Below, piece after piece: positions 16,980 to 25,179 of a DNA stretch of 64,000 nucleotides. The notes beneath the pieces were generated by a model. The model was not told the origin of the DNA. It saw only the letters and a program-made list of their open reading frames with translations, and did no database searches. The stretch's first letter is position 1. Each line of letters begins with the position of its first letter. Location of the stretch: positions 32,167 to 96,166 of the forward strand of contig JBBSFH010000012.1 of the NCBI GenBank assembly GCA_038238915.1, in the 5' to 3' direction. The translations under genes and the position numbers were made by a program. This stretch comes from JAVVHE01 sp038238915 (GTDB lineage: Bacteria > Pseudomonadota > Alphaproteobacteria > Sphingomonadales > Sphingomonadaceae).

Positions 16980-17833
16980 ACCAGATCGGCTTCCGTCTCG
17001 TGCAACCGACCGATGTCGATCTCCACATCGCCGTTCGTGTCGCTGACGATTTCAGCAAACCGCTCGCCCCTGCGCAAATCTGCGTTAAGATATGTATGCC
17101 CGCCAAACGCCGGCTGGCCGAGCAGGGTATCGAGCCCGTTGACGCTGAGCACGATCATGATCTCGTCGCCATTGTCGATCGCGTGGCATAGCGCGCCACC
17201 CTCCTCCAGATTATGGATCACGGTCCACGCGAGCGACATCAGCGGGTTGGTCGCGCGCACGAGCGGCAGTTCGACATACTTGCGGAAAGGTCGTCCCTCG
17301 GTGGTGATGGTCCGCTCGAGGAACACCATCTGCGCGCGCACCTCCACCAACGGGCGCGAGCGGGCGCTCGCCACGCGCACCATCAGCGATCGCTCGCCGA
17401 AATGGCGCGTCACCACCGCGACGCGACTGAACAGGATGGTCTCGCGGGGGCGCGAGAAACGCGCGAAGATGATGCCGGTCAAAGTCGCCGTGAGGAACAG
17501 GCCGATCAGGAGCTCGAACGACGCGACCGTGTGGCCGATCGGCGTTGCGGGAGCCATCGCGCCATAGCCCACGGTTGCGAAAGTATCGACCGAGAAAAAG
17601 AAACCATCGGTCAACGATCCCGCGCGCGCGCCCGCGATAGCACCGGGCATTGCTGCGTAGATCAGGCCGAAGACGAGATTGACGCCGATGAAGGTCGCGG
17701 TGGCCAGCGCGAAAAAGCGCGGCCAGCCGATTTCCATCAAATAATAATAAAGATCGGTGAACGCGCCGGGGGTGCCGAGCTTGTAGGCGGTCGATCCACC
17801 GAGATCGACGCGTTGGCGGCGGGGTGCAAGCAT
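16976..17833 (-). CDS. Inward-rectifier-type (KirBac) potassium channel
   Basis: A 285-residue K+ channel. Residues 24-45 form the slide helix and first membrane span (DLYYYLMEIGWPRFFALATATFIGVNLVFGLIY shown in part), then the pore helix FFFSVDTFATVGYG with the TVGYG selectivity filter, and a second span (FELLIGLFLTATLTGIIFARFSRP). The rest is the IRK-type cytoplasmic immunoglobulin-like domain with LMVRVASARSRPLVEVRAQM and LPLVRATNPLMSLAWTVIHN. In bacteria these mediate passive, ligand- or lipid-gated K+ flux. It stands alone on the minus strand. Confidence 0.93.
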   Translation of the reverse strand: MLAPRRQRVDLGGSTAYKLGTPGAFTDLYYYLMEIGWPRFFALATATFIGVNLVFGLIYAAMPGAIAGARAGSLTDGFFFSVDTFATVGYGAMAPATPIGHTVASFELLIGLFLTATLTGIIFARFSRPRETILFSRVAVVTRHFGERSLMVRVASARSRPLVEVRAQMVFLERTITTEGRPFRKYVELPLVRATNPLMSLAWTVIHNLEEGGALCHAIDNGDEIMIVLSVNGLDTLLGQPAFGGHTYLNADLRRGERFAEIVSDTNGDVEIDIGRLHETEADLV

Positions 17834-17879
17834 GGTTGGTGGACGCTCGGCGATCCGTGCGGCCGGGTCAACCCGTGGC

Positions 17880-18539
17880 TCAGCCCGCGTCGTGCCCCAT
17901 CAGTCCCTGTGCGCGCAGGCTCACATGCCCGCCGCGCCCGATGATGACGTGATCGTGCACCGTGATTTCCATCAAGGCTGCGGCAGCGGTGATCTCGCGC
18001 GTGAGCGTGATGTCGGCGTGGCTCGGTGTCGGATCGCCGCTCGGGTGATTGTGGACGAGGATCAGCCCCGCCGCACCGATCTCGATCGCGCGCCGCACGA
18101 TCTCGCGCGGGTGAACGATCGCCTCGTTGATCGTGCCTTCGCTCAATACCTCGTCGTGCAGCAGGATGTTCTTCGCGTTCAGGTACAGCACGCGCACCTG
18201 TTCGTTGATCCGGTGCGCATGGCCGCTGTGCAGATAGGCAAGCAGCGGCTCCCAGCCGCCGAGCGTCACATCCTGGCGATCAAGCGCGACGCGCTGCGCA
18301 CGTAACGCGGCGGCTTCGATGAACTTGAGTGCGGCGGCAGCCGCCGGCCCCATCCCCGCGACGCGCTGCAACGCATCGGGGGTTGCGGCGAGCACTGCGG
18401 CAAGTGTGCCGAACTCCCGGATCAGCGCCTTGGCGAGCGGTTTGGTGTCCCCCTGCCGGAACGCGATCGTGAGCAGATATTCGAGCAGCTCGTAATCGGC
18501 GAACCCCTCGCCACCCGCGCGCAGCATCCGCTCGCGCAT
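17880..18539 (-). CDS. radC: RadC/JAB-domain protein (start uncertain)
   Basis: A member of the RadC family, with an N-terminal helix-hairpin-helix-like part (MGPAAAAALKFIEAA) and a C-terminal JAMM metalloprotease-like domain with VHNHPSGDPTPSHAD. Its precise biochemical role is unsettled despite the DNA-repair name. From the first in-frame ATG (18539) it is 219 residues. Family-typical sequence (GDPNAAHRQR just before MRERMLRAGGEGFADYELLEYLL) continues upstream in the same frame, yet no ATG, GTG or TTG exists there before the parB stop codon, which is in the same frame. A start codon may be non-canonical or lost through a small indel; an ATG at 18598 is in another frame. Confidence 0.85.
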   Translation of the reverse strand: MRERMLRAGGEGFADYELLEYLLTIAFRQGDTKPLAKALIREFGTLAAVLAATPDALQRVAGMGPAAAAALKFIEAAALRAQRVALDRQDVTLGGWEPLLAYLHSGHAHRINEQVRVLYLNAKNILLHDEVLSEGTINEAIVHPREIVRRAIEIGAAGLILVHNHPSGDPTPSHADITLTREITAAAALMEITVHDHVIIGRGGHVSLRAQGLMGHDAG

Positions 18540-18614
18540 TCGCTGACGATGCGCGGCGTTGGGATCGCCAGGGGCCTTGCCGGTGGCGGGCTTGGCATCG
18601 CAGCGGCGCGTCGC

Positions 18615-19472
18615 TCAGAGGTGGCCGCCCGTCAGCCGCGCGCAGATCATGTCGAGCTGGTCGAGCGACTGGAACTTCAGTTCCACCCGTCCCGCCGCGC
18701 CATTGGTCGCGATCGCCACTTTTAGCCCGAGCGCACCCGACAGCCGCCGTTCGAGCGCGACCAGATCGGCATCGCGCACCGCGCCGTCTCCCGGCGCGCG
18801 CGACGCGGCCGCCCCCGCCGTCCTCGACGCGCGCGCCTCGGTCTCGCGCACAGAGAGCCCAAGCCGGATCGCATCGTCGGCGAGCGCGGCGGGATCGCGC
18901 GCGCCGAGCATCGCGCGCGCGTGGCCCATCGTCAGCCGCCCGTCGATCACCGCCGTGCGAACCGGCAGCGGCAAATCCAGCAGTCGCAGCAGGTTCGCGA
19001 CATGGCTGCGTGATTTTCCGACGGTGCGGCTGACGGTCTCCTGCGTCTGCCCGAACTCGTCGATCAGCCGCCGGTAGCTCTCCGCCTCCTCGATCGCGTT
19101 CAGGTCGGCGCGCTGGACATTCTCGACGATTGCCAGTTGCAGCGCCTCGCCCTCCTCGAGGTCGCGCACCATCGCGGGGATATCGTGCAGGCCCGCCGCC
19201 TGCGCCGCGCGCCAGCGTCGCTCGCCCGCGACGAGTTCATATTTTCCACCACCGATCGGACGCACCAGGATTGGCTGCAGCACACCCTTGGCTGCGATCG
19301 ACTGCGCAAGTTCTTCGAGCGCGGTCGGCTCGAAGTGCCGCCGGGGCTGGCGTGGATTGGCGAGGATCTGCGCGATGCCGATGAACTGCGCCGCCGCCGC
19401 GTCGGGCGATTTGATATCGTCGAGCAGAGCGGACAGCCCGCGACCCAGCCCCGTCTTGCGCGCCATCGCCAT
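18615..19472 (-). CDS. parB: Chromosome partitioning protein ParB (Spo0J family)
   Basis: A 285-residue CTP-dependent DNA clamp that loads at parS and spreads to form the partition complex. It starts MAMARKTGLGRGLSALL, then shows the ParB/Srx-type N domain with the Arg-rich nucleotide motif VAGERRWRAAQ, the helix-turn-helix GQTQETVSRTVGKSRSHVANLLRLL (parS recognition) and a C-terminal dimerisation region. It overlaps the parA stop (TGATG), so translation is probably coupled. Two parS sites lie about 3.3 kb away at 22795 and 22835. Confidence 0.96.
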   Translation of the reverse strand: MAMARKTGLGRGLSALLDDIKSPDAAAAQFIGIAQILANPRQPRRHFEPTALEELAQSIAAKGVLQPILVRPIGGGKYELVAGERRWRAAQAAGLHDIPAMVRDLEEGEALQLAIVENVQRADLNAIEEAESYRRLIDEFGQTQETVSRTVGKSRSHVANLLRLLDLPLPVRTAVIDGRLTMGHARAMLGARDPAALADDAIRLGLSVRETEARASRTAGAAASRAPGDGAVRDADLVALERRLSGALGLKVAIATNGAAGRVELKFQSLDQLDMICARLTGGHL

Positions 19473-20242
19473 CAGGCCGCCACCCGTACCGGCAGACGCG
19501 CGCTCAGCTCGCGCGCCAGCTCCACATAGGCCTCCGATCCCGCTGCGCGCGGATCGTAGAGTAGCGCGGGCAGCCCGTGGCTCGGTGCCTCCGAGAGCCG
19601 CACATTGCGCGGGATGACCGTGCGGAACACCGTGTCGCCGAAATGATCGCGGACATCATTGGCGACCATCTCGCATAGCCGGTTACGTCGATCGAACATC
19701 GTGAGGACGATTCCCGTCAGTTGGAGGTGAGGGTTCGCCGAGGCGCGGACGCGCTCCAGCGTCTTGACCAGCTGGCTCAGCCCTTCGAGCGCGAAGAATT
19801 CGGCCTGTAGCGGTACCAGCAGTCCATCCGCCGCCGCGAGCGCGTTGACCGTGAGCAGCCCGAGCGAGGGCGGACAATCGATCACGATGTGGTCGAAGGC
19901 GAGCGCGTCGCGTAAGGCGGAACGAAGACGGAACGGACGGTCTTCAAACTCGATAAGATCGATCTCTGCCCCCGACAGATCGACGGTGGAGGGGACCAGC
20001 GCGACATTGTTCGCGACCGTCCTGAGGGTGGCGTCTTCAATCGTCGCACGGCCTAGCAAAACATCATAAATCGACAACTTGCGTGAATGCCGTCCGATGC
20101 CGAGCCCGGTCGAGGCGTTGCCCTGCGGATCGAGATCGATCAGCAGCACGCGCTGCCCCATCGCGCCCAATGCGGCGGCGAGGTTGACCGCGGTCGTGGT
20201 CTTGCCCACCCCGCCTTTCTGATTAGCGATGGCGAGCCGCAT
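19472..20242 (-). CDS. parA: Chromosome partitioning ATPase ParA (Soj family)
   Basis: A 256-residue deviant-Walker ATPase that segregates ParB-bound origins. MRLAIANQKGGVGKTTTAVNLAAALG contains the signature Lys of the KGGVGKTT motif; LLIDLDPQGNASTGLG and IVIDCPPSLGLLTVNAL follow. The start at 20242 is preferred over 20260 since the family starts right at the beta strand; it overlaps the end of rsmG by 20 bases. The gene is chromosomal in type and context (rsmG-parA-parB). Confidence 0.96.
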   Translation of the reverse strand: MRLAIANQKGGVGKTTTAVNLAAALGAMGQRVLLIDLDPQGNASTGLGIGRHSRKLSIYDVLLGRATIEDATLRTVANNVALVPSTVDLSGAEIDLIEFEDRPFRLRSALRDALAFDHIVIDCPPSLGLLTVNALAAADGLLVPLQAEFFALEGLSQLVKTLERVRASANPHLQLTGIVLTMFDRRNRLCEMVANDVRDHFGDTVFRTVIPRNVRLSEAPSHGLPALLYDPRAAGSEAYVELARELSARLPVRVAA

Positions 20243-20855
20243 CCCGTTCCTTCCGCCCAACCCCGTCGGCGATCACGATCCGCCCCTCGGGCGAGGTGCG
20301 GCTCGGATGCAGTCTGGCCTCGAAAACGAAGTCCAACTGCGCTTCAGCCAGTTCGTCCGCAATGCGCGCACCCTTGGGCAACACCCAGCGCGTGTGTTGT
20401 GCCGCGAAGCGCAGCCCGTAGTCAAACAGCTTGGGCAGCGGTGCGAGCGCGCGTGCGGTGATTGTGGCCACTTCGAACGGAGCCAGCGACTCAATGCGGG
20501 CATGATGCACGCGCGTGGACGCGCCAAGATCGAGCAGCGCGATCATTTCTTGCAGGAAGGCGACTTTCTTGCCCGTCGCCTCGACCAGGTCGACGTCCGC
20601 GCCAAGCAGCGCCAGTACCAGTCCCGGAAACCCCGCGCCCGCGCCAAGATCGAGCCAGCGGCCGCCCGCCACGCCCAGCGGCATGAGCTGCGCGCTATCG
20701 GCGAAGTGGCGCGTCCACACCTCGGCGAGTGTCGTGGGGCCCACCAGATTGGCGCGCGTCTGCGCTAGCGCGAGCGCGTCCGCATAGCGATCGAACCGCG
20801 CCAGGGCTTCAGGCGTGAGCGCATAGTCGCCGGCGAACGCCGCGCGTCCGCTCAC
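20223..20855 (-). CDS. rsmG: 16S rRNA (guanine-527-N7)-methyltransferase
   Basis: A 210-residue SAM-dependent methyltransferase that modifies G527 of 16S rRNA; its loss confers low-level streptomycin resistance in other bacteria. It has the family N-terminal helix pair (LARFDRYADALALAQTRANLVGPTT), the SAM-binding WLDLGAGAGFPGLVLALL and VEATGKKVAFLQEM, and the ARALAPLPKLFDY segment. The start is GTG at 20855, making a GTGA overlap with the mnmG stop. Confidence 0.95.
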   Translation of the reverse strand: MSGRAAFAGDYALTPEALARFDRYADALALAQTRANLVGPTTLAEVWTRHFADSAQLMPLGVAGGRWLDLGAGAGFPGLVLALLGADVDLVEATGKKVAFLQEMIALLDLGASTRVHHARIESLAPFEVATITARALAPLPKLFDYGLRFAAQHTRWVLPKGARIADELAEAQLDFVFEARLHPSRTSPEGRIVIADGVGRKERDAARHR

Positions 20856-22705
20856 GCCGCGCGGCGGACATGTGCGAGCAGGTTGGTCAGCGCACCCGGC
20901 GTCATCCCCTGCAACCGCCCCGCCGCGCCGAGCGAAGCGGGTCGCGCGGCGGCGAGTGCGGCGCGCGCCTCGTTCGAAAGCCCACCTACATCGTGGAAGT
21001 CGAGATCGGCGGGCAGCGCCAGCGCGTCGTCCCGCCGAAACGCCGCCACATCAAGCGCCTGGCGGGCGAGATACGGTGCGTAACGCGCTTCGACGATTAG
21101 CTCCTCGGCAAGCGGCGCGGGGATCGCTGCGAGTTCGGGCCACAGCCGCAGGGCTGCGGGCCAATCAAGTTCGGGAAAGCGCAGCCAATCGAACGCGGTC
21201 CGCGCCTGGCCATCCTGGCCAACGGGGACGCCGTGGCGCGCGAGCATCGTCGGCGTCGCGCTTACACGGCCGAGCAGCGACAGCGCGGCCGCGCGCGCCG
21301 CTGCGCGGTCGGCAAAGTGCCTGGCTCGTCCGGCGGCGATGCATCCCCAGCCCGCTCCTATCGGTGTCAGCCGCAGATCGGCATTGTCCACCCGCAGCGC
21401 GAGGCGGAACTCGGCGCGCGAGGTGAACATGCGATAGGGCTCGCTCACGCCGCGGGTGACCAGATCGTCGATCAGCACGCCGATGTACGCCTGCGCGCGG
21501 TCGAGTGTCACTTCGCCCTGCCCGGCCGCGGCGCGCGCGGCGTTGATCCCCGCGATCAGGCCTTGCGCAGCCGCCTCCTCGTAGCCGGTCGTCCCATTGA
21601 TCTGCCCCGCCAGGTATAGCTTGCGCACATGCGCCACCGCCAGCCCCGGGGTCAGCTGGCGCGGATCGACGTGGGCATATTCGACCGCATAGCCGGGCCG
21701 AACGATCCGCGCGCGTTCAAGACCGGGGATCGTGGCGACAAGGCGCGCCTGGGTTTCGACGGGCAGCGCGGTCGAGATGCCGTTGGGATAGATGGTTGCG
21801 TCCGCCAACCCCTCGGGTTCAAGGAAGATCTGATGCCCGTCGCGATCGCCGAAGCGGGCGATCTTGTCTTCGATCGAGGGGCAGTAGCGCGGCCCGCGCG
21901 ATTCGATCTGCCCGTTGTGCATCGGCGAGCGTGCGAGATCGGCGCGGATGATGTCATGCGTTGCGGATGTGGTTCGCGTGACCGCGCACGCGATCTGCGG
22001 AAGAGTGGGTGCGGCGCTGATCGCGGACATCAACGCGGGGACATCGTCGCCCGGCTGCATTGCGAGCGCACCCCAATCGATCGTGCGGCCATCGAGCCGG
22101 GGGGGAGTCCCCGTCTTCATCCGTCCAAGCGTGAGGCCAAGCGCGGCGAGCGCACCCAACAGCCCCACGCTGGCGGGTTCGTCGATCCGTCCGCCCGCGG
22201 ATACTTGGTCCCCGGTGTGAAGCACGCCGCCAAGGAAGGTGCCGGTGGTCAATACGGTCGCCGTGGCCGCGATGGTGCGGCCGTCTGCGAGGTGCGCACC
22301 AATGACATGTGGAACGGTGCCGCTCGCGATTTCGAACGCTTCGGCCGAGCCCTCGATCACGGTGACGCCGACTTCATCGATCAGCGTGCGGATGGCGTCG
22401 GAATAGGCGGTACGATCCGCCTGGATGCGTGGGCCCTGCACGGCAGGGCCCTTGCGGCGATTGAGCAGCCGATACTGGATCGCTGCCGCATCCGCCGCGC
22501 GCGCCATCAATCCGTCCAGCGCATCAATCTCTCGGACCAGATGGCCCTTGCCGAGGCCGCCGATGGCGGGATTGCACGACATTTGGCCAAGATCGGCGCG
22601 CGAGCGCGTCAGCAAAGCAGTGCGCGCACCGGAGCGCGCAGCCGCTGCAGCGGCTTCGCAGCCAGCGTGGCCGCCGCCGATAACAAGGACGTCGAAGCGC
22701 ATCAC
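20852..22705 (-). CDS. mnmG: tRNA 5-carboxymethylaminomethyluridine synthase subunit MnmG (GidA)
   Basis: A 617-residue FAD protein that, with MnmE, installs the carboxymethylaminomethyl group on U34 of certain tRNAs. The N-terminal dinucleotide motif is VIGGGHAGCEAAAAAARSGA; SCNPAIGGLGKGHLVREIDALDG, QYRLLNRRKGPAVQGPRIQADR, TGTFLGG and QINGTTGYEEAAAQGLIAGINAA are family landmarks. The C-terminal helical part contacts MnmE. Partner mnmE lies just upstream on the same strand, separated by a 172-base gap that contains the parS sites. Confidence 0.97.
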   Translation of the reverse strand: MMRFDVLVIGGGHAGCEAAAAAARSGARTALLTRSRADLGQMSCNPAIGGLGKGHLVREIDALDGLMARAADAAAIQYRLLNRRKGPAVQGPRIQADRTAYSDAIRTLIDEVGVTVIEGSAEAFEIASGTVPHVIGAHLADGRTIAATATVLTTGTFLGGVLHTGDQVSAGGRIDEPASVGLLGALAALGLTLGRMKTGTPPRLDGRTIDWGALAMQPGDDVPALMSAISAAPTLPQIACAVTRTTSATHDIIRADLARSPMHNGQIESRGPRYCPSIEDKIARFGDRDGHQIFLEPEGLADATIYPNGISTALPVETQARLVATIPGLERARIVRPGYAVEYAHVDPRQLTPGLAVAHVRKLYLAGQINGTTGYEEAAAQGLIAGINAARAAAGQGEVTLDRAQAYIGVLIDDLVTRGVSEPYRMFTSRAEFRLALRVDNADLRLTPIGAGWGCIAAGRARHFADRAAARAAALSLLGRVSATPTMLARHGVPVGQDGQARTAFDWLRFPELDWPAALRLWPELAAIPAPLAEELIVEARYAPYLARQALDVAAFRRDDALALPADLDFHDVGGLSNEARAALAAARPASLGAAGRLQGMTPGALTNLLAHVRRAA

Positions 22706-22794
22706 GCCGGGTTAGGGGCGCGAGCGACGATCGGCAAGCGACGGAGCCATGCAGTTGGCCTATTGCGGGATGGATCGTCGGACGCAGGGTGGAA

Positions 22795-22810
22795 TGTTCC
22801 ACGTGGAACA
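22795..22810. promoter_or_regulatory. parS centromere site 1
   Basis: TGTTCCACGTGGAACA, a perfect 16-bp palindrome matching the bacterial parS consensus (TGTTNCACGTGNAACA). Flanking AA/TT extends the palindrome to 20 bp. It lies in the mnmE-mnmG gap, about 2.6 kb from parA. ParB loads here and spreads. Confidence 0.95.
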
Positions 22811-22834
22811 TTCGCTCACTTGGCACGACGCAAA

Positions 22835-22850
22835 TGTTCCACGTGGAACA
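22835..22850. promoter_or_regulatory. parS centromere site 2
   Basis: A second identical TGTTCCACGTGGAACA palindrome whose centre is 40 bp from the first, close to four helical turns, so both sites face nearly the same side of the DNA. It is 27 bases downstream of the mnmE stop codon. Confidence 0.95.
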
Positions 22851-22877
22851 TTCCTGGCCCTTCTCCCTGGTGGCCCC

Positions 22878-24176
22878 TTATTTCCCCACACAGAAGCGTG
22901 CGAAAATCGCGTCGAGAACATCCTCGATATCAACCCCGCCGCTCAATCGCCCGATCGCGCGCAGAGCGAGCCGCAGCGCTTCGGCGCGCAACAGCGCCTC
23001 CTCGCTCCCTATTGCCTCCTCGACGCGCGCAAACGCTTCCGTCACCGTCGCTCGTTGTCGCGCATGCGAGATTGGAGCAGCCTCTCCGCCGCGCGTCGCA
23101 TCGACCGCCCAGATTTTCAGTCGCGCCATAAGCGCCGCAATCCCCTGCCCCGTCACAGTGGAGACCCAAATGCTCGTTGCGTCGATCTCCTCCGCTGCAA
23201 GATCGGACTTGGTCCGGACCAGCCACATGCCTTCGGCGCCGGACGGAAACCCACCGTCGTACAGCAGCAAACGAAGGTCTGCGGAAGCAGCGCGCGCTTT
23301 CGCCCGCGCGATCCCCTCGGCTTCGATCGGATCTTCGCTCGGCCGAAGTCCTGCCGTGTCGATCAGCGTCACCGGCACACCGCCGAGATCCAGCGTCACC
23401 TCGATCGGATCGCGTGTCGTCCCGGCATAAGGCGAGACGATGGCTGCCTCGCGTCCCGCCAGCGCATTCAGCAGGCTCGACTTGCCGACATTGGGCGCGC
23501 CGATGAGCGCCACCTGCAGCCCATCGCGCAGCCGCTCGCCCGCCTCGGCCCCTGCCAAAGCGTCGCCCAACGAGCGCGCCACCCCTTCAAGCACCGCCGC
23601 ATCGGGCAGCGCATCCGTCACATCCCCCTCATCGGAGAAATCGAGCAGCGCTTCGGTCACCGCCAGTTCGGCAAGCAGCGCGTCGCGCCACGCGGCGGCC
23701 GCGCGGGCGAGCGCTCCCTCGCTGGTACGGATAGCCTGCGCGCGCTGCGCCTCGGTACTTGCCGCGAGCAGATCTGCCAGCCCTTCGACCTGCGTCAGGT
23801 CGAGCTTGCCGTTATCGAACGCACGCCGCGTGAACTCTCCCGGCTCCGCCAGCCGCACCCTCGGCAGCGCGAGCAGAGCCTCCAGCACCGCCGTTATGAC
23901 CGCATGTCCTCCATGCAGATGCAGTTCCACCACATCTTCTCCGGTCGCGGTGCCTGGTGCGGGAAAAACCAGCACCATTGCGCGGTCGAGCAACGCGCCC
24001 CCGGCGTCGCGCAGCGCCCGCAACGCCGCGCGCCGCGGTGACGGCAACCGGCCCGCGATCGTGGCCGCGGTGGCAAAGGCTTCCGGCCCGGAAATCCGTA
24101 ACACCGCAATCGCCGAGGGCGGCCGCCCCGAAGCGAGCGCCGCGATCGTCGCGAGCGGCGCGTCCAGCGGCTTCAG
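22878..24176 (-). CDS. mnmE: tRNA modification GTPase MnmE, probable CTG start
   Basis: A GTPase that works with MnmG on tRNA wobble uridines. It has the N-terminal formyl-THF-binding domain (GEDVVELHLHGGHAV, LAEPGEFTRRAFDNGKLDL), an inserted G domain (GAPNVGKSSLLNALAG, GTTRDPIE, DTAGLRPS) and the universal C-terminal FCVGK whose Cys is essential. The first ATG/GTG/TTG in frame is GTG 24104, but conserved sequence (TIAALASGRPPSAIA) lies upstream of it. A CTG at 24176 overlaps the stop of the preceding gene (CTGA), just like the TTGA and GTGA junctions elsewhere here, and gives 432 residues, the usual length. CTG 24167 is an alternative. Confidence 0.9.
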   Translation of the reverse strand: MKPLDAPLATIAALASGRPPSAIAVLRISGPEAFATAATIAGRLPSPRRAALRALRDAGGALLDRAMVLVFPAPGTATGEDVVELHLHGGHAVITAVLEALLALPRVRLAEPGEFTRRAFDNGKLDLTQVEGLADLLAASTEAQRAQAIRTSEGALARAAAAWRDALLAELAVTEALLDFSDEGDVTDALPDAAVLEGVARSLGDALAGAEAGERLRDGLQVALIGAPNVGKSSLLNALAGREAAIVSPYAGTTRDPIEVTLDLGGVPVTLIDTAGLRPSEDPIEAEGIARAKARAASADLRLLLYDGGFPSGAEGMWLVRTKSDLAAEEIDATSIWVSTVTGQGIAALMARLKIWAVDATRGGEAAPISHARQRATVTEAFARVEEAIGSEEALLRAEALRLALRAIGRLSGGVDIEDVLDAIFARFCVGK

Positions 24177-24412
24177 CGCGATCCGCCGCCCTGTGCCGCG
24201 TTCCAGAACAGGCGCTGGAACTGTTCGAGGCTTTCGCTAACTCCCGTGCCCCACGCGCGGTACATCCGCTCGATATCCTCCGATTTTACGCCTTCCAGCG
24301 CCATGCCTTTCATTTTGTCGATGTAGATCGCGTGCAGCGGTGCCAGATCGGGAAGCCCGAGAAACGCGCGAGCTTCCTGAGGCGAACAGTCGACTGTGAC
24401 ATTGACTTGCAC
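24173..24412 (-). CDS. DUF6489-like small protein
   Basis: A 79-residue acidic/helical protein, MQVNVTVDCSPQEARAFLGLPDLAPLHAIYIDKMK at its start, with a C-terminal LFWNAAQGG tail. It matches a short family found next to mnmE or rho in sphingomonads and relatives; DUF6489 is my best recollection of the name. The opening looks like a DNA/RNA-free beta strand followed by a polyhydroxyalkanoate-granule-like amphipathic helix, without a known function. Its TGA overlaps the proposed CTG start of mnmE, so the two probably form one operon. Confidence 0.7.
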   Translation of the reverse strand: MQVNVTVDCSPQEARAFLGLPDLAPLHAIYIDKMKGMALEGVKSEDIERMYRAWGTGVSESLEQFQRLFWNAAQGGGSR

Positions 24413-24483
24413 GGGAATCGGACTCCGGGTTGCGACGCAGGCTGCGTTAACGATAAACGAAGACGAAGGCGAGGGACCGAGCG

Positions 24484-25179
24484 ATGGCCGATATGCTGAT
24501 CGATGCTTTAGGCGGAGGCGTGTTCGACGCCTATGTCGCGGGCGAACGCGCCGCTCCGCGGCCGGCGATTATTGTGCTGCAGGAAATCTTCGGCGTGAAC
24601 GCAGGAATCCGGGCCGTTGCGGACCGGTTCGCTGCGGCGGGATACTTGGCCGCCGCGCCTGATCTGTTCTGGCGCGCGGGTGTGGGTGTTGTGCTCGATC
24701 CCGAACTGGCCGCCGACCACGAGCGCGCGTTTGCACTGATGCGCGGCGCAAAGATCGATGATGCGATTGCCGATATCGAGGCAGTGATTCGGGCGGTCCG
24801 CGCGCGACCCGATTGCAATGGACGCGTCGGGATCGTCGGCTATTGCTGGGGCGGCTTGCTAACCTTCTTGGCCGCAGCGCGCACCGATGCGGATGCATTT
24901 GTCGGCTATTATGGTGGTTCGATCGATCAGCGATTGGGCGAGGCCCATGCGATCGCGCGGCCGCTGATGCTCCACTTCGGAGCGGCGGACTCGTACATTC
25001 CACCCGCAGCCGTTGCGGCGATCGAGGCTGCGCTCGCGGGCAAGGCCGATGTTTACAGTTACGCGGGTGCCGATCACGCGTTCGCGCGCGTAGGCGGCGC
25101 GCATCGCGACGGGGCGGCCGCAGCGCTTGCCGACCAGCGCACGGCGGATTTCTTCGCGCGGCATCTGCGCGCGCCATGA
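24484..25179 (+). CDS. Dienelactone hydrolase family protein
   Basis: A 231-residue alpha/beta hydrolase. The nucleophile motif is VGYCWGG (Cys), characteristic of dienelactone hydrolases that open lactone rings in chlorocatechol and hydroxybenzoate breakdown; Asp follows in LHFGAADSYIP and His in YAGADHAFARV. The N-terminal strand IIVLQEIFGVNAGIRAVADRFA is family-typical. Many proteins of this family act on other esters, so the substrate is open. The stop overlaps the next ATG (ATGA), suggesting joint expression with the quinone oxidoreductase. Confidence 0.9.
   Translation: MADMLIDALGGGVFDAYVAGERAAPRPAIIVLQEIFGVNAGIRAVADRFAAAGYLAAAPDLFWRAGVGVVLDPELAADHERAFALMRGAKIDDAIADIEAVIRAVRARPDCNGRVGIVGYCWGGLLTFLAAARTDADAFVGYYGGSIDQRLGEAHAIARPLMLHFGAADSYIPPAAVAAIEAALAGKADVYSYAGADHAFARVGGAHRDGAAAALADQRTADFFARHLRAP

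Noticed and set aside
22706..22877. Possible small gene between mnmG and mnmE
   Set aside because: No frame has start, ribosome-binding site and stop; the conserved content is the two parS palindromes.
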